In this document: one piece after another, positions 1 through 11,733 of the stretch
Numbering within the stretch: the first letter of the stretch is position 1
Layout: the number at the start of each line of letters is the position of its first letter
Made by a program: the position numbers and the translations under genes
The notes under the pieces: model-generated
The model's input: the letters and a program-made list of their open reading frames with translations, nothing else
Told to the model about the DNA's origin: nothing
Databases searched by the model: none
From: Fagopyrum homotropicum
Lineage: Eukaryota; Streptophyta; Magnoliopsida; Caryophyllales; Polygonaceae
Assembly (NCBI GenBank): GCA_033239125.1
Contig: BSWB01000004.1
Coordinates: 80,938,501 to 81,002,500 of the forward strand
Reading direction: 5' to 3'
DNA length: 64,000 bases

Positions 1-452
1 CGGATTATGAGTGTATGTTGTTAATAAAGATAATATAGCGGTTTTCTGTGAAAGCATGTTGTGTGTTTATTTTCTGCATTGACGTGTATTTGGGATTATA
101 TGTCTTCTTATATATGATTTGTTAGCTAACCGTTTTATCCGTGATGGTGATGTTTTGTAGATATAGACAGTTGCAGAGAGATTCAAAGCGGATGGTTAGC
201 CGGGTCCATGTACTCATTAGATTGGGACGGGGGAGTCTTCCTTTTGCATGTACGCTATGAATATATTATTATTTTGTAAGGTTGTCTTATGTTGTACATT
301 CATATAAGTATAATTTAATGTTTTCAAATTGTTTAAATACATTTATGCCTTATTGTAACATCCTAGTAAAGTTGTTGTCAAACTAAAGTCGGGACCCAAT
401 GTGAGATCCTAACCAATAGCTCCCCGAATTCTGAGAATTTGGGGTGTTAAAA
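1..452 (+). mobile_element. Tail of a chromovirus-type LTR (element M)
   Basis: The stretch matches in order the end of the H LTR at 41860-42235: a GTTAGCTAACCG-like block, then GGGACCCAATGTGAGATCCTAACC, an AGTTCCC/GAATT-like stretch, and a closing GGGGTGTTA. No tRNA-iMet primer site follows, so this is more likely a 3' LTR end or a solo LTR than a 5' LTR. The left part lies outside the window. It may belong to the same lineage as H and I, but the exact last base is blurred because the usual TGTTACA end reads TGTTAAA here. Confidence 0.6.
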
Positions 453-1348
453 CTTTAAACCCAATGCTTACATATGTGTAGCAGCAAGGATGGCGGGAAG
501 GTTTATCTCCTTTCACCAACCAAGAAATATCTTCATAATCACAACACATTCAAAACCCCCGCAATAACTCTTGCGAACATTCAGACTTTTTCAAGGGAAC
601 ACCCCATACTTGATTTCTTCATTCATTGGTGACGGGGTGAAAGCCTCGGTTTCTCGATTTAGATTGAAAGTCCTCAAATCGTCAACGGAAACGAAATTTC
701 GGATGAATCATTGAAATTTGAGGCGAAATTTAATGAAGAGCAAACCGAGATTTATCAAAATTCAAAATGCGGAATAATGAATGATATGGAAAGATAGGAA
801 GATGATAATATAAAATGAAATATGATAAATATAGAAAGATAGGACTATGTTAAGACTTGCAAAGAACCTTGAACAATTATGTGTCAAAAACCGATACAAA
901 GAATTACCTTTCACCCTTCCTTCTTTAACCTTGCACAAACGTCCAAGATAAGACAATCTAGCAAAGATTCACAACTTTTCAATCAAAAATCTTCTTTTGA
1001 TTGAAAAGAAATGATAAAATCCAACCCCCGTCAACAAAGTCACAAGTATCTCACAATATTGTCGAATTCAATAATCACAACTAAGCTATCTAACAATCTC
1101 CCCCCTCTGAGGCTATTTATAAGGGAGATCCTTCTTTGAAAACTAAGAAAGATAGAAATTAAAAGATAATTTAGGAAGATATCTTTCAAAGATATAAAAA
1201 GAATAATATTAAAGATTGGATCAAAACTGACAATTTCTTCAAGATAGTTTGAGAGCTTTAAGGAAATAAAATATAAAAGATAGTTGCCAAAAATAAAAGA
1301 TCGTTGGCCGGATCTTTGAGCATGCGTCAGGAATGAAATGTCGAAAGA

Positions 1349-1364
1349 AATCTCGGCCGAGATT
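1349..1364. repeat. Perfect 16-bp palindromic word of element L
   Basis: AATCTCGGCCGAGATT is its own reverse complement. It is followed after a short spacer (TCCTGAGTGTTGG) by a half-site, CCAAGATTTTT. The same spacer follows the different palindrome of element F at 60135-60148. Half-sites of this word recur across L, including inside the integrase fragment. Confidence 0.75.
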
Positions 1365-1766
1365 CCTGAGTGTTGGCCAAGATTTTTCATTTGCCATGCA
1401 ACTTTCCACTCCATTGATTCCTTCCATGTTTGTATCTCATAAGCGAACTTTCTTTGAGTTTCTCTCGCTCATGAATTAGTGAATGCTACCTGTATTGTAG
1501 GTGTAGATGCTATCAAGGATGTTCCGACATCATAATGCTCTCCTTGGAAATGATTCAACCTCGAATCATAGCCTTGCTCATCACTAATCACACAATGACT
1601 CAAGTATGGCAGCTTTTGGGCTTGACCAGCTTTTGGGCTTGAGTTTCTTCTTCATTCGTTCCCTTTTGATATGTATATTTCTTGCTATGAATGGATTCAG
1701 TTGCCCAGATGGTAAAAACTCTGAGTTCCATTGCTCTCGTGGAAGATCTCTCGAGCTTTGTAAGAC

Positions 1767-2150
1767 TCAGGGCTTGACAATATTCACCATAACATGCAAT
1801 AGTGGTAAATCTCGGGCTTCATCCTTTAATCTCAGGAGAAATTTTTGGGTTGGAGCCGAGATTTCTACTGTGACTCCACAATTCGTCTTGGATGGTGAAA
1901 GTTGGATGTATCCTTGGCTATTTTCTTCTTCAAGATGTAACCAAGATCGATCTCCTAGTTCAAATGGTATCTCATGGTGAAACTTGTTAGCCAAGGCAAA
2001 ATTTTGCACTCCTTTCTCCTTTATCCCTTGTCGTATCCTAGTATGCAACCTCTTGATAAACTCCTTATGTTTTCTTGCAATAAGCTTTACTCGCTCCTTA
2101 ATAGGCAACGATATAAGATCAAAGAATGTTATGGAAAATAACTTAATCAC
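1767..2150 (-). pseudogene. Integrase C-terminal fragment of a Ty3/gypsy element
   Basis: The 127-codon reading contains KEFIKRLHTRIRQGIKEK, then ALANKFHHE, then FELGDRSWLHL. This is the coil and GD-x-W-x-HL start of the integrase C-terminal region found in many plant gypsy polyproteins, with the GDLVWVHLRKERFP type as the usual form. After WLHL the expected RKERFP segment is replaced by a stretch carrying two copies of the element's word (CTCGGGCTT near 1812 and GCCGAGATT near 1855). The catalytic core is absent. This is a fragment, not a gene. Confidence 0.55.
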
Positions 2151-3049
2151 AAATCATTATAATTTAGAGTTGTATATGGATCACAACTCCTAGAGTAAGA
2201 ACAATTAATAGGAGATAACAATGTAAAGTCAAAGGTATACTTACTCCCCTTTTTAGCTTTAGCTAAGTCTTCAAATGAGATCATGCTATGAACCTTCCAT
2301 GGAGCTTCCTTCCTCATGGATGATTCTTGATAACCACTCCTAGGAGCGATGTTACTAGATGTAGGCTCCTTGTATAACTTTTTCATAAGGTCAGAAAGAA
2401 ACCTTGAAGGAATGGGGTGAGGTCTTGTAGATTGTAATCGAAACAATCAACTACAATAAGTAATCTCGGGTAAGATTCTCCACCGAGATTTTGGGAAATT
2501 GGCCAAGATTTTTCTCTGGAATGAAATCTTGCTTTCATATGCCATGGTATTGTTCTGATTATGGTAGAACATCATTCACCACGCTCTTGTGTCATTCCTA
2601 GCATGTAGACTTTGTGTATATCCTCCTTCTTGGAATTCTCATTTTGCAATCCTACAACAAAGCTCACACGCTTCCTCCTTGATAACGGTGGAAGATTAAG
2701 GTTTCAAAGATGTAATGTATTAACAAAGGCATGTCAATGTAAAACATACAACACTCTATGCCATCTTAAACTTTCATTAACAATCTTATGCATAACATAC
2801 TTTCTATGGTAATCTAACAATGCCACAACTTGAGGGTGCACTACTTAAAACTCAGGTTTTGTGTATTGAATTAATGCAACTCACGAGATAGATTACTAGA
2901 AATTTGTACTAGAGAGCAATCCAAAGATGAATGCAACAACTTAGGTCATGCACATTACATTTAAGAGAATGTTCTTCCATACTTATATTTATGTCATGCT
3001 TCATGATCAATTTAAGTCATCAAATCATATTCCGATAACTCCAAAGGAT

Positions 3050-3629
3050 CACTAATAAGAACATGGGTTTTAGAATTACTAACCTCCATAGTTTGGATAA
3101 CCTCCATTGACGATTTCTCCGTTTGGGATTGTAATGCGCTCAATTGTCTGTGCATTCTATCCCAATCAATTCGGGGCTGCTTCATTGGTTCATCAACATA
3201 AATTAAAGATTGTCTTGGTGGTTTTTGCCTTGGTTAAGACTTATTGTCATGCATAAATCTATTATATGCTGGAGGAGATTTATATGAGTCATAATAGTGT
3301 TTCCTCCTGGAACGTTTATCATACCTATGATAATCCCTCTCATCATCGAATTCCTGAAAATCAACATAGTTGGGAGAGTCCATCATCGTTATTCATGGAT
3401 CGCTTATGAGGAATGTAACTATAACATCTCGATAGGGCATATCTCGGTCAAAAACTCGGGCGAGATTTTGCATTGGGGGCCGAGATTTGCCACGGGTGCG
3501 AGCTTTGTAATCTTCTCAGTGCCAGTTCATGTTGTCAAGCTTTTCCTTGATTTTTTTTAGCATGGCTTGACACTCAGGGTTGTCTAAACCAGCGCCTTGT
3601 GAAGTTCTATGTTCTTTATCTCTATACAT
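3050..3629 (-). pseudogene. Gag-like N-terminal fragment of element L
   Basis: A methionine at 3629 opens MYRDKEHRTSQGAGLDNPEC, followed by a lysine-rich helix and NMNWH before the first stop. Further frames read DFQEFDDERDYHRYDKRSRR and later IDWDRMHRQLSALQSQTEKS, which has the charged, Tyr/Arg-rich look of plant gypsy gag N-termini. No CCHC knuckle is visible. A copy of the word pair lies inside it (3425-3495). The gag assignment is inferred from position and composition. Confidence 0.4.
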
Positions 3630-4734
3630 CCTAAACAATCACATATAGTAACAACAAACGCGGGACATTAGTGAAAACAACGGTTTCTTACTTGTCTTCT
3701 CTCACACTCACACTCTTTTGTGAATCACAAGCTAATATGACGTAAATCCCTTGGATGGATTAATGCTCTTTTACTACTCGATGCACTAGCTTCCACTAGA
3801 ACTTCCTTTGATACCTCAAGTAGTCAAGTTGTGTTCGGAAGAAAGCATCTTGTGTTGAAAGATAGTGAAAGACACTTTGTTGCCGGCCTCTTCACACAAA
3901 TGATCTCAATGTAGAAAGAATATTTCAAGTATGAGGCAATAGTATGATAGAAAGTATGGATACTAACTAACACCCCCAAAGAAAACACTCAATGTGTTTA
4001 GAGTAGAAAGAGGCTAAGAAAAGGCACTCAAGAGATTAAGAAGAGAGATTTACGTACCTTTCATTTGAGAAAACTGGATCAAGAGTTAGCTAGTTAGAGT
4101 TAAGGCTCGACAATAGCAAATCTCGGGTGATTTAAATGAAATCTTACGAGAGATTTAGGTATGAACAAGACGAGATTTTTCAAAGGGCATGGTTCTGGTA
4201 ATGTGCACTAGTTGGGGCTTGGGGTAAGCTTATTCTTCGTTGACTTCTTGTTATATATACTCTTGAATCGTAGTAACTCTTGTCCGAATGTCCTCACCGA
4301 AACTTTAGGTTATAATCGATGATATAGTATGAAGGTGATGTCAAGAAAGGACGTTTGATGTTGTATGCACACGATTCCAGGGTATATGTTGTATATACTG
4401 CCGCTGGATAATAGATGTTGTCGCACTTTGTAAAGATATTTTGGTGGAGCTTGAAGATAAGATAAGATTTTATCTACTAGATAAAATCTCAACAAAATAT
4501 ATCCGAACTATCTCTTTCCTTTCCTTTGCAACGTAATATGATCTTCCCTTGAAGATATCTTCCAAATATAACTTTGGATCTTATTGGATTTGGCAAGAAT
4601 AATCACGATATTTTGGTTAAAAAGAAACTCGGGTTATCTTCAAGAATCTCGACCTAGTTTTGAGGCCGAGATTGTTTTTGAATTGGAATCTCGTGAGAGG
4701 TTATAAGGGTTTCGTATGACCCCAGTCTTTCGCC

Positions 4735-4754
4735 TTCACCGCCCCCGCGGTGAA
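4735..4754. repeat. 20-bp inverted word TTCACCGC-CCCC-GCGGTGAA in H
   Basis: Eight-base arms TTCACCGC and GCGGTGAA flank CCCC. Degenerate copies (GCCGCCCCTACGGC, CCGCACCCGCGG, ACCGCCCCTACGGGT) follow through 4812. The same word type is used by element B, which belongs to a different retrotransposon lineage. Confidence 0.8.
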
Positions 4755-5755
4755 GTGTGCCGCCCCTACGGCTAGCCGCACCCGCGGCAGGGTCAACCGC
4801 CCCTACGGGTGACTACAGATCGCGCCCGATCTTTCTTTCATTTGTTTTATCTTCTTTCCGTGGATAGAAGATCCGATCTTCTATCTTATGGGCCGGCTTC
4901 CTAATATTCTTCCTAACCCTAGACGTCATTTCCATCTATCTTTCCAGCCCTTGTCTATATATTCCCGTCTTTTCTTCTATTTCCCTTTTCTTGCTTACGC
5001 TTTCTTCGACCCTCGAGTGTTGCAGCCTTGCTTCCTGTTTTCTTGTTGAACGTTTAAGTTCTTTCTCCCTTGCTCTTTATCATGTTCATGTAGTGGTTGC
5101 ATGACCATCCTTCTGTTTCGTTTTCTTCTTTCGTTCTTTCTATTCTTCTTCTCCAAGAAACAAGTTTGAACCTTGATTCTTGTTAGCATCCCCGTTGTTG
5201 ATGTGTTGATGTTCTCAGGCTCTTTAGGCTGAGTCTTGACGTGGTTGGATCAAAGGTTCGAGCTTTGGATCCCTCGCTGAGAAGATTCTGTCGAAAGAAA
5301 CCCCGACAGTTTTTACTATCACGAATCCGCCCCCGCCGCTACAAACCCCGCCCCTGCGGCAAGCCGCCCCTGCTCCTTGTTCTGCCGCCCTTATGGTTTC
5401 TTCTATAGTAACTCTTGTTCTTGTGAGTTGCTTTCTTCCTTGCTTTCCTCGTTCCTTTTCTTGATTCTTATGGATGTTTTTTGCCCCCTGAGTGTTTTGT
5501 AAGACTAAGGTTGAACCCTTAGCTTGTGTAGATCTCATAGAGATCATTGAGACCAGAAGTTATAGACTTCTAGCAATCGTTTTGGTTCCTGATTCGTGAT
5601 GCCTTGTTAAACATACTTTCATTGCTCCTTTCCTAAGGGAGACTGACTTGTTCTCTAAGTTGTTGTTGAGATTTGAATTACCTTCGTGTGAGGTAAGTCC
5701 CTTGGACTTACTTAGGTTCATTCCGTATATTGGTTTGAGTGTTTGTCTTGTTTGT

Positions 5756-5760
5756 GTTGC
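5756..5760 (+). other. Left target-site duplication of D (GTTGC)
   Basis: GTTGC immediately precedes TGTTCGCTCC, the outer end of D. The same five bases follow its other end at 41561-41565. This proves that D is a single insertion whose halves are 36 kb apart only because of later insertions. Confidence 0.95.
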
Positions 5761-6107
5761 TGTTCGCTCCAAACGGTGAGTGAAAGCTTTAAATTTATAT
5801 CCCAAGAAGTATGCTTAAAACAAGGGTGCAAACCCGCAGTATACGGATCAATTATAGTAAAAAGCAAGAATTCCGGGGTGTCAATCTCAGGGACTTAGGT
5901 TAAACAAAGCAAGTATAGGTTGTCAATGCAACTAATAACCACAAAAGTGATTAAAGCAATAAAAAAGATGATAATAAGGTCAATTAAAGGAAATATGCAA
6001 ATTCTAGGGATTAAAACATCTAGTTGTGGTTCCAACTCAAGATCTCAAGATAAGCGGACAAAGCTGAGATTTTGCAAAGGGAATGTGTTTCTAAAATGGA
6101 ATAGATC

Positions 6108-6364
6108 ACCGGGTAAGTCTCACTACTCGCAATCCCAAACCAAAGCTCCTATTACCGGGTAAGTCTCAAGGTACTAAGGAAAGGAATTATAATCTCAAAC
6201 CAACACACCAACTAAGGGAATAGAATCAACCTTTACCGGGTAAGTCTCAGGCTAACTCACAAAGATGGGATGAAAGCACACTCAAACCTCAATAGAGGAT
6301 AAACATTTATTACCTACACTTATGATCATGGGTAAACAAACAAAGGAATCACCAGGTAAGTCTC
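6108..6364. repeat. Four-copy dyad array in the D 3' LTR
   Basis: ACCGGGTAAGTCTC starts at 6108, 6154, 6235 and 6351 (the last reads ACCAGG). Start-to-start spacings are 46, 81 and 116. TTACC-G-GGTAA is the symmetric core. The D 5' LTR has copies at 40176, 40222, 40303 and 40419 with identical spacing. Confidence 0.9.
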
Positions 6365-7182
6365 ATCCTAGGCTTGCATTGAACCAGGAAAGGTGTAATA
6401 AGAATAGGATTTGGCAAACTCTAACACTTAACTCTCAGTTTCGGATCAGAAAAGGTCACCTCGGTCAGTCAAGTTCCACCCCGGACGAGATGTTCATCGA
6501 CTGAGCGAGACGTTATAGGGTCAAGGTTAAAGACTCGAGCTTTCAGGGTCCTACTGGGATTAAGATTATTCTATCATCGTCTTTCCCACAACTTTCAGCC
6601 AATCACCCTAGAATCGCACAAGGAAATTAGCCACTCATCATCATGAAAGCAATAATCAAATATATGAGAAGGGAATGAATATTTGAACACAAAAACCTTA
6701 AGAACAAGGTTTCAATAACTGAATCAAATATCAAACAAATCAGCGTTCCTTGAATCACAAATCCAACAAGACAATAAAACCAAAGGGAATGTAAGAAAGT
6801 CTTACAAATCCCCTAAAAAGCTAACTCCAAACTATCAATCCTTCCTTGATTGATCTTCAATCTTCCTTCCTTCCTTCAAAGCTTCCAGAAAATCTCCTCT
6901 TTGCTGGTTATTCTCAGCCTCCAAGCCTGGTTGAACTTGTGGAAAATTCAACCCTTTATATAGGAGAATTATCTTCCAAAGATAATAATATCTTTAAAAA
7001 GATAATTTCCTATAAAATATATCTTATCTCTAAAATAGATCTCCCAAATATAAGATCTTCCTTCCAGAAATCCAGCCCAAAAAATATAAGATATCTTCCT
7101 TCCAAAAGTAAAAGATCTCAGCCAAATAAAATATATCTCGCCGCGCCAGGGTGTTCGCCTCGGTCGGGGCGCTCCTCAAGAT

Positions 7183-7198
7183 CACCTCGGTCGAGGTG
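7183..7198. repeat. Palindromic word of the A/D families
   Basis: CACCTCGGTCGAGGTG: seven-base arms CACCTCG/CGAGGTG around GT. It is preceded by GCCTCGGTCGGGGC at 7157-7170 and followed by the half-site ACCGAGGTGA near 7210. The D 5' LTR has the same trio around 41216-41231. Confidence 0.9.
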
Positions 7199-7527
7199 AC
7201 ACTGTAGCTGACCGAGGTGAATCTCAGCTGAATGTGAAATCTCTTAAATCAAGTACAAAGTAAATCTTCTTTGTTAATTCCATGCTTCGTGAGTTCTCTT
7301 TTAAGCTGTTGAATGTAGCTCCTATGACTCCTTTGCTCCTTAGCTACATTTTAGTCCAAAATGTGCCATTTTACCTACGATTACAACGAAACTTGGTGTA
7401 GACCTCGATTCCCGTAAAGGTAGATGAAACGACAATATAATCACATAATATACATTCAAACATGCAGATTATTGAAGATAAAACGTCTAAACAAGTCCTA
7501 AAATATAGACTATAATACATGCTATCA

Positions 7528-7566
7528 AAATACCCCATACTTGTCCCTTGCTTGTCCCCAAGCAAG
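7528..7566 (-). other. Polypurine tract and adjacent hairpin of D
   Basis: Sense-strand AAGTATGGGGTATTT (7528-7542) abuts the 3' LTR and is the expected plus-strand primer. Just upstream in sense, 7547-7566 folds as CTTGCTTG-GGGA-CAAGCAAG, an 8-bp stem with a GNRA-type loop. The same pair of signals occurs in A, C, F and G. Confidence 0.8.
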
Positions 7567-8969
7567 TTCCAAATCTTAAGTACAAGATAAAATGGATTAT
7601 AGGTCATAAAGATCAATGAAAAGAAATTTCAAAACATTTTTGGTGGTGTGCTCCACTCATAGATCACTCTAAGAGAATGCTTCATGGTGTTTAAAATCAA
7701 AACATGATCAAAACATTTTATAAATATAGGAAAGTTGTTCATCTTTGCATAAAATCATAGAATGCATAATAAATCATAATTATCGAAATTTATCATGTAT
7801 AATCTAGTTTAAACCACCAAGTCAATCAACAAGCTCGAGGTCTCAAGGGCTTTCCAAAAGAAGGTCAAGAAACGTGTAAGGGTGGGATGTATATAGGGAA
7901 TGTGGTGCTAGAATCCGGGAAAAGGATCTTTATTTCACTTCACTTGCTTTGAACTTTAACATCTTCCACCAATAAGCTTTGCTTATTTACTTTTTACTTT
8001 ACGTTTTGGGATTGCATGGACAAAGGTGCACAATAACCGAAGCCTGGGAGATTAGCAATCATCAATTTCTCGAGATGCCTCAAACCCTTGATGCACATAC
8101 CATGACCCGTTAGGAATATCGCTCAATCCGACTTTGGCAAGACACAAACACCCGGCTATGTGAATGGTGTTGAGTTACTCATCATCATAATTGACTTCCC
8201 CAAACCTATTTGTTTCTTTCTAAACTTCTAGCCAACATCTCAACTTCACTTTCACTTGCTTTTCACTTGCTTTCTTCCAAATTTCCGGATAGGTAAAGGG
8301 AGGCAAATATGTATATGAGGGGATAAGCATGATCAAGAAGAAGAACAAAAGAGAATGAATTGCCTTAATCATCCCAGGAAGAAAGTGAGAGAACTCATCA
8401 TGTGGTGTCAACCTTAAAATTTAACATAATTTTGATAAAAAAAAAAGTATTAAACATGCCAAAATTTCAAACAAAGCATTTTGCAACTTAAACATATCAT
8501 AAAACCTTTCAAACATATAAAGATTTAAAAACCAATCTGCAAACAAAATCATCACTGAGGTCATATCCAGAAGAGAAGCACAAAAATAGTTTCGAAAAAT
8601 CTTTCAGTTAAACAGCCTCGGTCGAGATATTCTAAGTCAACCGAGGTACTTGACCTCGTTTGGCAAGAATTGTCCCGGTCGAGGTCATAAATTTTTTTTT
8701 TCTGAACCAGTTTTTGACGTTTTTCTCAATCAAATAACTTGTATGCATGCATGTAGTCTCAGATAAGCACATAGAGCATAAAGAAAGATCATAAATACAA
8801 AGTCATACAAGTCATACACATAATGTCAAATAAGATACATCTAAATACCCCATACTTGGGACACATTGTCCCAATGGGTCAAAATAAGTCTAAGAAAATA
8901 GAGTACTCACCGGACATAAGCTGAGCTGCATAATAAATAAAGAAAAGAAATCCCTGCAAGCTCTAATCC
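7567..8969 (-). other. 3' untranslated region of D
   Basis: About 1.4 kb without a supported gene. It holds a block at 8130-8179 (GACTTTGGCAAG then CACAAACACCCG then ATGTGAATGGTG) that is nearly identical in A, C, F and G at about 600 bases from the LTR. Word copies lie at 8617-8690. The sequence is AT-rich elsewhere, and the small open stretches in it are not conserved. Confidence 0.7.
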
Positions 8970-10302
8970 TGATCTGCTGGTGATGGTGGTGGATACGGGA
9001 CGAAAGGATGTTGGGATGGATCAAAAGGGTAGCCCATGGTGTGCTGGAACTATATCTCCATCATCCGGCACTGGTAGTGCTGGTTCTCCCCCATCTCCAT
9101 CATCTCTACTGACAAGGCGGCGTAAGAGTCGATCATCTGGTCCGTCAGCTCGTCAATCCGTTGGTGAGCTATGGGATCCCTCTGTCTACGGACTCTGCGC
9201 CTAGCAGGACGTGATGGTGCTGCAACAGCCTCCTCCTCTGTCTCCTCGTCGTCTAAGTCGACAACTGGCACACTGGGGCCGACTGTATCTGTCCCTGTCT
9301 CCATGGCACCACCACCATCATCATCCTCATCCTCCTCCTATACCTGAGCTGCTACTGCGTCTCTAGCATCCTTTATGTAGGGTATCCAAGCGGTGGACCA
9401 ATACTGAGGGTCGAAGACTGAGAACTGGGCCGACCACATGATACCCTGAGGGGTAGTCTACTCCCAAGCCATCGCCACATACAGTGTAGTGAGTCCACGA
9501 GGAACTAGAATCCTCCTCGTGATCATCTCCTGCAGTCCTAACGGCTTGGTAGCCGCCACCAGTGTACATTCACTCAGACCTAGATCTATGACCATCGCTA
9601 TATGAGTCACCAGGCCGCCACAACAGATATCTCCCTTCCCCTTAGCCTTGATCCGGTGCAGATCCTCAGCTAACATTGCCCCAAAATCGGGCACTCCCCC
9701 AGTCACCATACAGAATAAATTGAGCAGCTCTCCCTGTATAACCTTTTGGGGCGTCTCAGTACGCGCCAGAAGGGTCTCACTAAAGATCCGTTAGGCTAGT
9801 CGGAAAGCAAGGTGGAAGATGATGTGCTCCCTGGAGTCTCTAGGTCTTCACCTATCAGCATGCTCTACAACTTGGGCTATCTGCCCCCAAAACTGTCGAG
9901 CCACGGCTCGAGAAGGGAAGTCGGGAACTGTAGGGGTCGCGAAGCCAAAGATATCTAGTTCCGGTTCAACAACCGGTACTTGATGGCTTTCTACTCAGGT
10001 AGGTGAGTAACAAAACTTACAAACTCTAATGTGGGCTCGAGGTAGGCTGGAGCTCTAATCTCCATGAACTTCTCCAACCCTACCATGGAAACCATCCTCC
10101 TCAGATCATCAGCTACATGGAGGCAATCAAAAGCAAAAATATCCAAAAATCGTGGCGCAATCATAGGGCGTGTGCATATGTGGTCAAAGTCAGCCTGGTG
10201 ACACTCGTGAATCACCGGGATGGAAGGTCTAGAAGAAGAAGAAGGTGAGGATCTACTGGGAGCATCCCTCAGAACTAACTGGCGATCAGAACGAGAACTC
10301 AT
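8970..10302 (-). pseudogene. Third ORF of D, Athila ORF-1-like
   Basis: Begins MSSRSDRQLVLRD at 10302. It then has FDHICTRPMIAPRFLDIFAF, a helical DDLRRMVSMVGLEKFMEI and APAYLEPTLEFVSF, which fits the Athila ORF-1 family (a plant retrotransposon protein of unknown function). Later pieces in shifted frames (9458-9709, then 9050-9304) read AEDLHRIKAKGKGDIC, an acidic VVDLDDEETEEE stretch, an Arg-rich RPARRRVRRQRD and a Gln/Met-rich end. It lies between pol and the 3' LTR, the position of the env-like gene in Athila elements. Frameshifts and stops make it non-functional. I see no clear membrane segment. Family call from motif memory, not a search. Confidence 0.6.
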
Positions 10303-11076
10303 TTTTTTTTTCTGCTGACAGGTCACCTCGGTTGGTCTGACAAGGCTGAAGAATCACCTCGGCCGAGGCACAACTCGACTCGACCGAGGTGAAAGGCTGG
10401 GTGATTTCAACTCTCAAATTTCCAGTTCTTTTCCCCCAATATCACTATTGATTGTTCCTATGGGGGTACTTAAGCCTTTTCCAACATAAACCAATGGCAA
10501 CCAAAGCCAAATTCGACTAAAATTAGCGAGAATAGGAAAGTTAGGGTTTTCGAACGTTTACCCCAAATTCAGTCGATTGGAGGCGTTTTTGTTGCAGTTT
10601 CTCGCTTGCAATCTGATCCTCTAGCCTTTCCTTGCGAGATCGGAGCAAAAATCATAGAAAACGATCGTAGAATGGGGAAACGAGGTGATTTAGCGCCGCG
10701 GTCGAGGGAGGGATGGGAGGGAAAGAGAGAGAAACTGTTCCTCTTTATACCCCTCACTGGATCTGTCATCACCTCGGTCGAGGTGGTCCCGACTGGACCG
10801 AGGTGTCTGGACCGAGGTGGATCTTTGTCAGGTCTAGTCGCCTCGGTTGTTTCAAGAATCATCTCGGTCGAGGCGTTGTGATAGCAACCGAGATGTGTCT
10901 CAGTTAAACTCTGTCTTCTCAATTTCTCGAACTTCTGTCCTTCCAGTGTTGCTCCTGAGTTGTAATCCTTCCTTAGAAAGTACCTTGTTTCTGTCTAGGA
11001 CGCCAAAAACAAAACAAAGAAAAGCAAAAGCAAACTATCTAAAGCTAGACTAGAAAAAGGAAAAGAAAGCAATACC
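10303..11076 (-). other. D spacer between pol and the third ORF, rich in words
   Basis: No gene. It contains a dense run of CCTCGGTCGAGG words: 10322-10395 (four sites), 10690-10700, CACCTCGGTCGAGGTG at 10770-10785, then ACCGAGGTG half-sites near 10798, 10811, 10839, 10862 and 10880. The corresponding spacer of A (29958-30408) keeps the same number and order of sites. Confidence 0.75.
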
Positions 11077-11124
11077 TTGGGTTGCCTCCCAAGAAGAGCT
11101 TGATTTAAGGTCGCTAGCTGGACC
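11077..11124 (-). other. Tandem hairpin element of D
   Basis: In sense order: hairpin 1 at 11109-11124, GGTC-CAGCTAGC-GACC; a 16-base spacer; hairpin 2 at 11077-11092, TTGGG-AGGCAA-CCCAA. It begins 11 bases after the pol stop codon (11136-11138). The equivalent elements in A, B, C and G keep stems while changing bases. Confidence 0.75.
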
Positions 11125-11135
11125 ATACGACATCC

Positions 11136-11733
11136 CTAAACATGCTGGAAGGTGTCCTCACCCCATACCTCACCTTCATCATGCGGTGAAATAAAGAACT
11201 CTATCAAACGTTCCAGCAAATGCAAGTGTTCATCGGGGAATAAATCATCGTTGGGTGGGTCATCCTTCTCGCGTGAAGAGGGAGGCAGCCGGCTGAGGTG
11301 ATCCACAACAGAATTTTCGGATCTCTTCTTATCGCGAATAGCTGCATGGTCAGTGTAAACAATAACTTTCGCTCCTACTAAGTAAGAGCGAAATTTATCA
11401 AAAGCATATACAACTGCCAAAAGCTCCTTTTCGGTGGTGGCGTAGTTTAGTTGGGATTCATCTAGCGTCTTGCTAGCATAGTAAATGGCGTTGGTCCGAC
11501 CATCCTTCTTTTGTCCAAGCACCACTCCTACTGCCACATCACTCGCATCACACATGATGTCTAAGGGCAAGGTCTAATCCGGAGGTTGGATAATGGGAGC
11601 GGAGATCAATGCTTCCTTTATCCTGAAAAATGCATCAAGACATTCCTGCAAAAACTCAAAAACAACATCCTTATTCAAGAGTTTAGTTAGTGGTTCAAAA
11701 ATCTTCGAGAAATCTTTGATGAACCTTGATAGG
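11136..11733 (-). pseudogene. RNase H region of D with internal deletions
   Basis: Sense reading from 11733: RFIKDFSKIFEPLTKLLNKD (end of the RT connection), then IMCDASDVAVGVVLGQKKDG, ATTEKELLAVVYAFDKFRSY and VYTDHAAI, the RNase H core with its catalytic D/E/D positions. From TDHAAI it jumps to RDKKRSENSVVDHLSRL, losing the usual RYLLTKKE...LEI segment of about 25 residues. After LFPDEHLHLL it jumps again to SPHDEGEVWGEDTFQHV, which resembles the integrase C-terminus, so almost all of the integrase is deleted. The upstream end is cut by element B at about 11733. Confidence 0.85.

Larger units (their letters stand above)
453..4690 (-). mobile_element. Decayed Ty3/gypsy remnant (element L)
   Basis: Minus-strand remnant with a gag-like start near 3629 and an integrase C-terminal piece at 1767-2150. 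Protease, RT and RNase H are not visible. A short open stretch at 2147-2446 has no recognisable family. Flanking AT-rich parts (about 453-1560 and 3650-4690) look LTR-like, with a sense TATAAATA near 1110-1118 and a TATATATA near 4251-4258, but I could not align them well enough to call boundaries or a TSD. The AATCTCGG/CCGAGATT word recurs near 1349, 1806-1870, 2463-2495, 3425-3495 and 4628-4695, which ties the parts together as one element. Confidence 0.55.
4700..5760 (+). mobile_element. 5' LTR of chromovirus H, first segment
   Basis: Left part of an LTR that resumes after element D at 41566 and ends at 42235. A TATA-like TATATA lies at 4956-4961 after TCCAGCCCTTGTC, followed by a C/T-rich leader. 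The block GAGGTAAGTCCCTTGGACTTAC at about 5688-5710 matches the I LTR at about 45072-45100. The start is uncertain; it is set just before the first palindromic word cluster. Words of the form CACCGC-CCCN-GCGGTG occur at 4735-4812 and 5325-5395. Confidence 0.55.
5761..7527 (-). repeat. 3' LTR of D
   Basis: 1767 bp. It starts (plus strand) TGTTCGCTCC and ends GCTATCA, so on the element's sense strand it reads TGATAGC...GAGCGAACA, with canonical TG...CA ends. Sense TATA box CCTATATAAAG lies at 6954-6964. The U5-side block AACCCGCAGTATACGGATC near 5834 is shared with all the minus-strand families here. Four dyad motifs lie at 6108-6364. The word CACCTCGGTCGAGGTG is at 7183-7198, with half-sites on both sides. 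Confidence 0.95.

Noticed and set aside
1606..1980. Plus-strand frame of 124 codons
   Set aside because: Lies opposite the integrase fragment of L and has no family resemblance.
6108..6364. CRISPR-like array from the repeated ACCGGGTAAGTCTC
   Set aside because: Irregular but fixed spacing, no unique spacers of one length, a plant nuclear context, and copies in every LTR. It is an LTR motif array.
8980..9204. Plus-strand Ser-rich frame of 74 codons
   Set aside because: Opposite the third ORF of D, mirroring its Arg-rich C-terminus.
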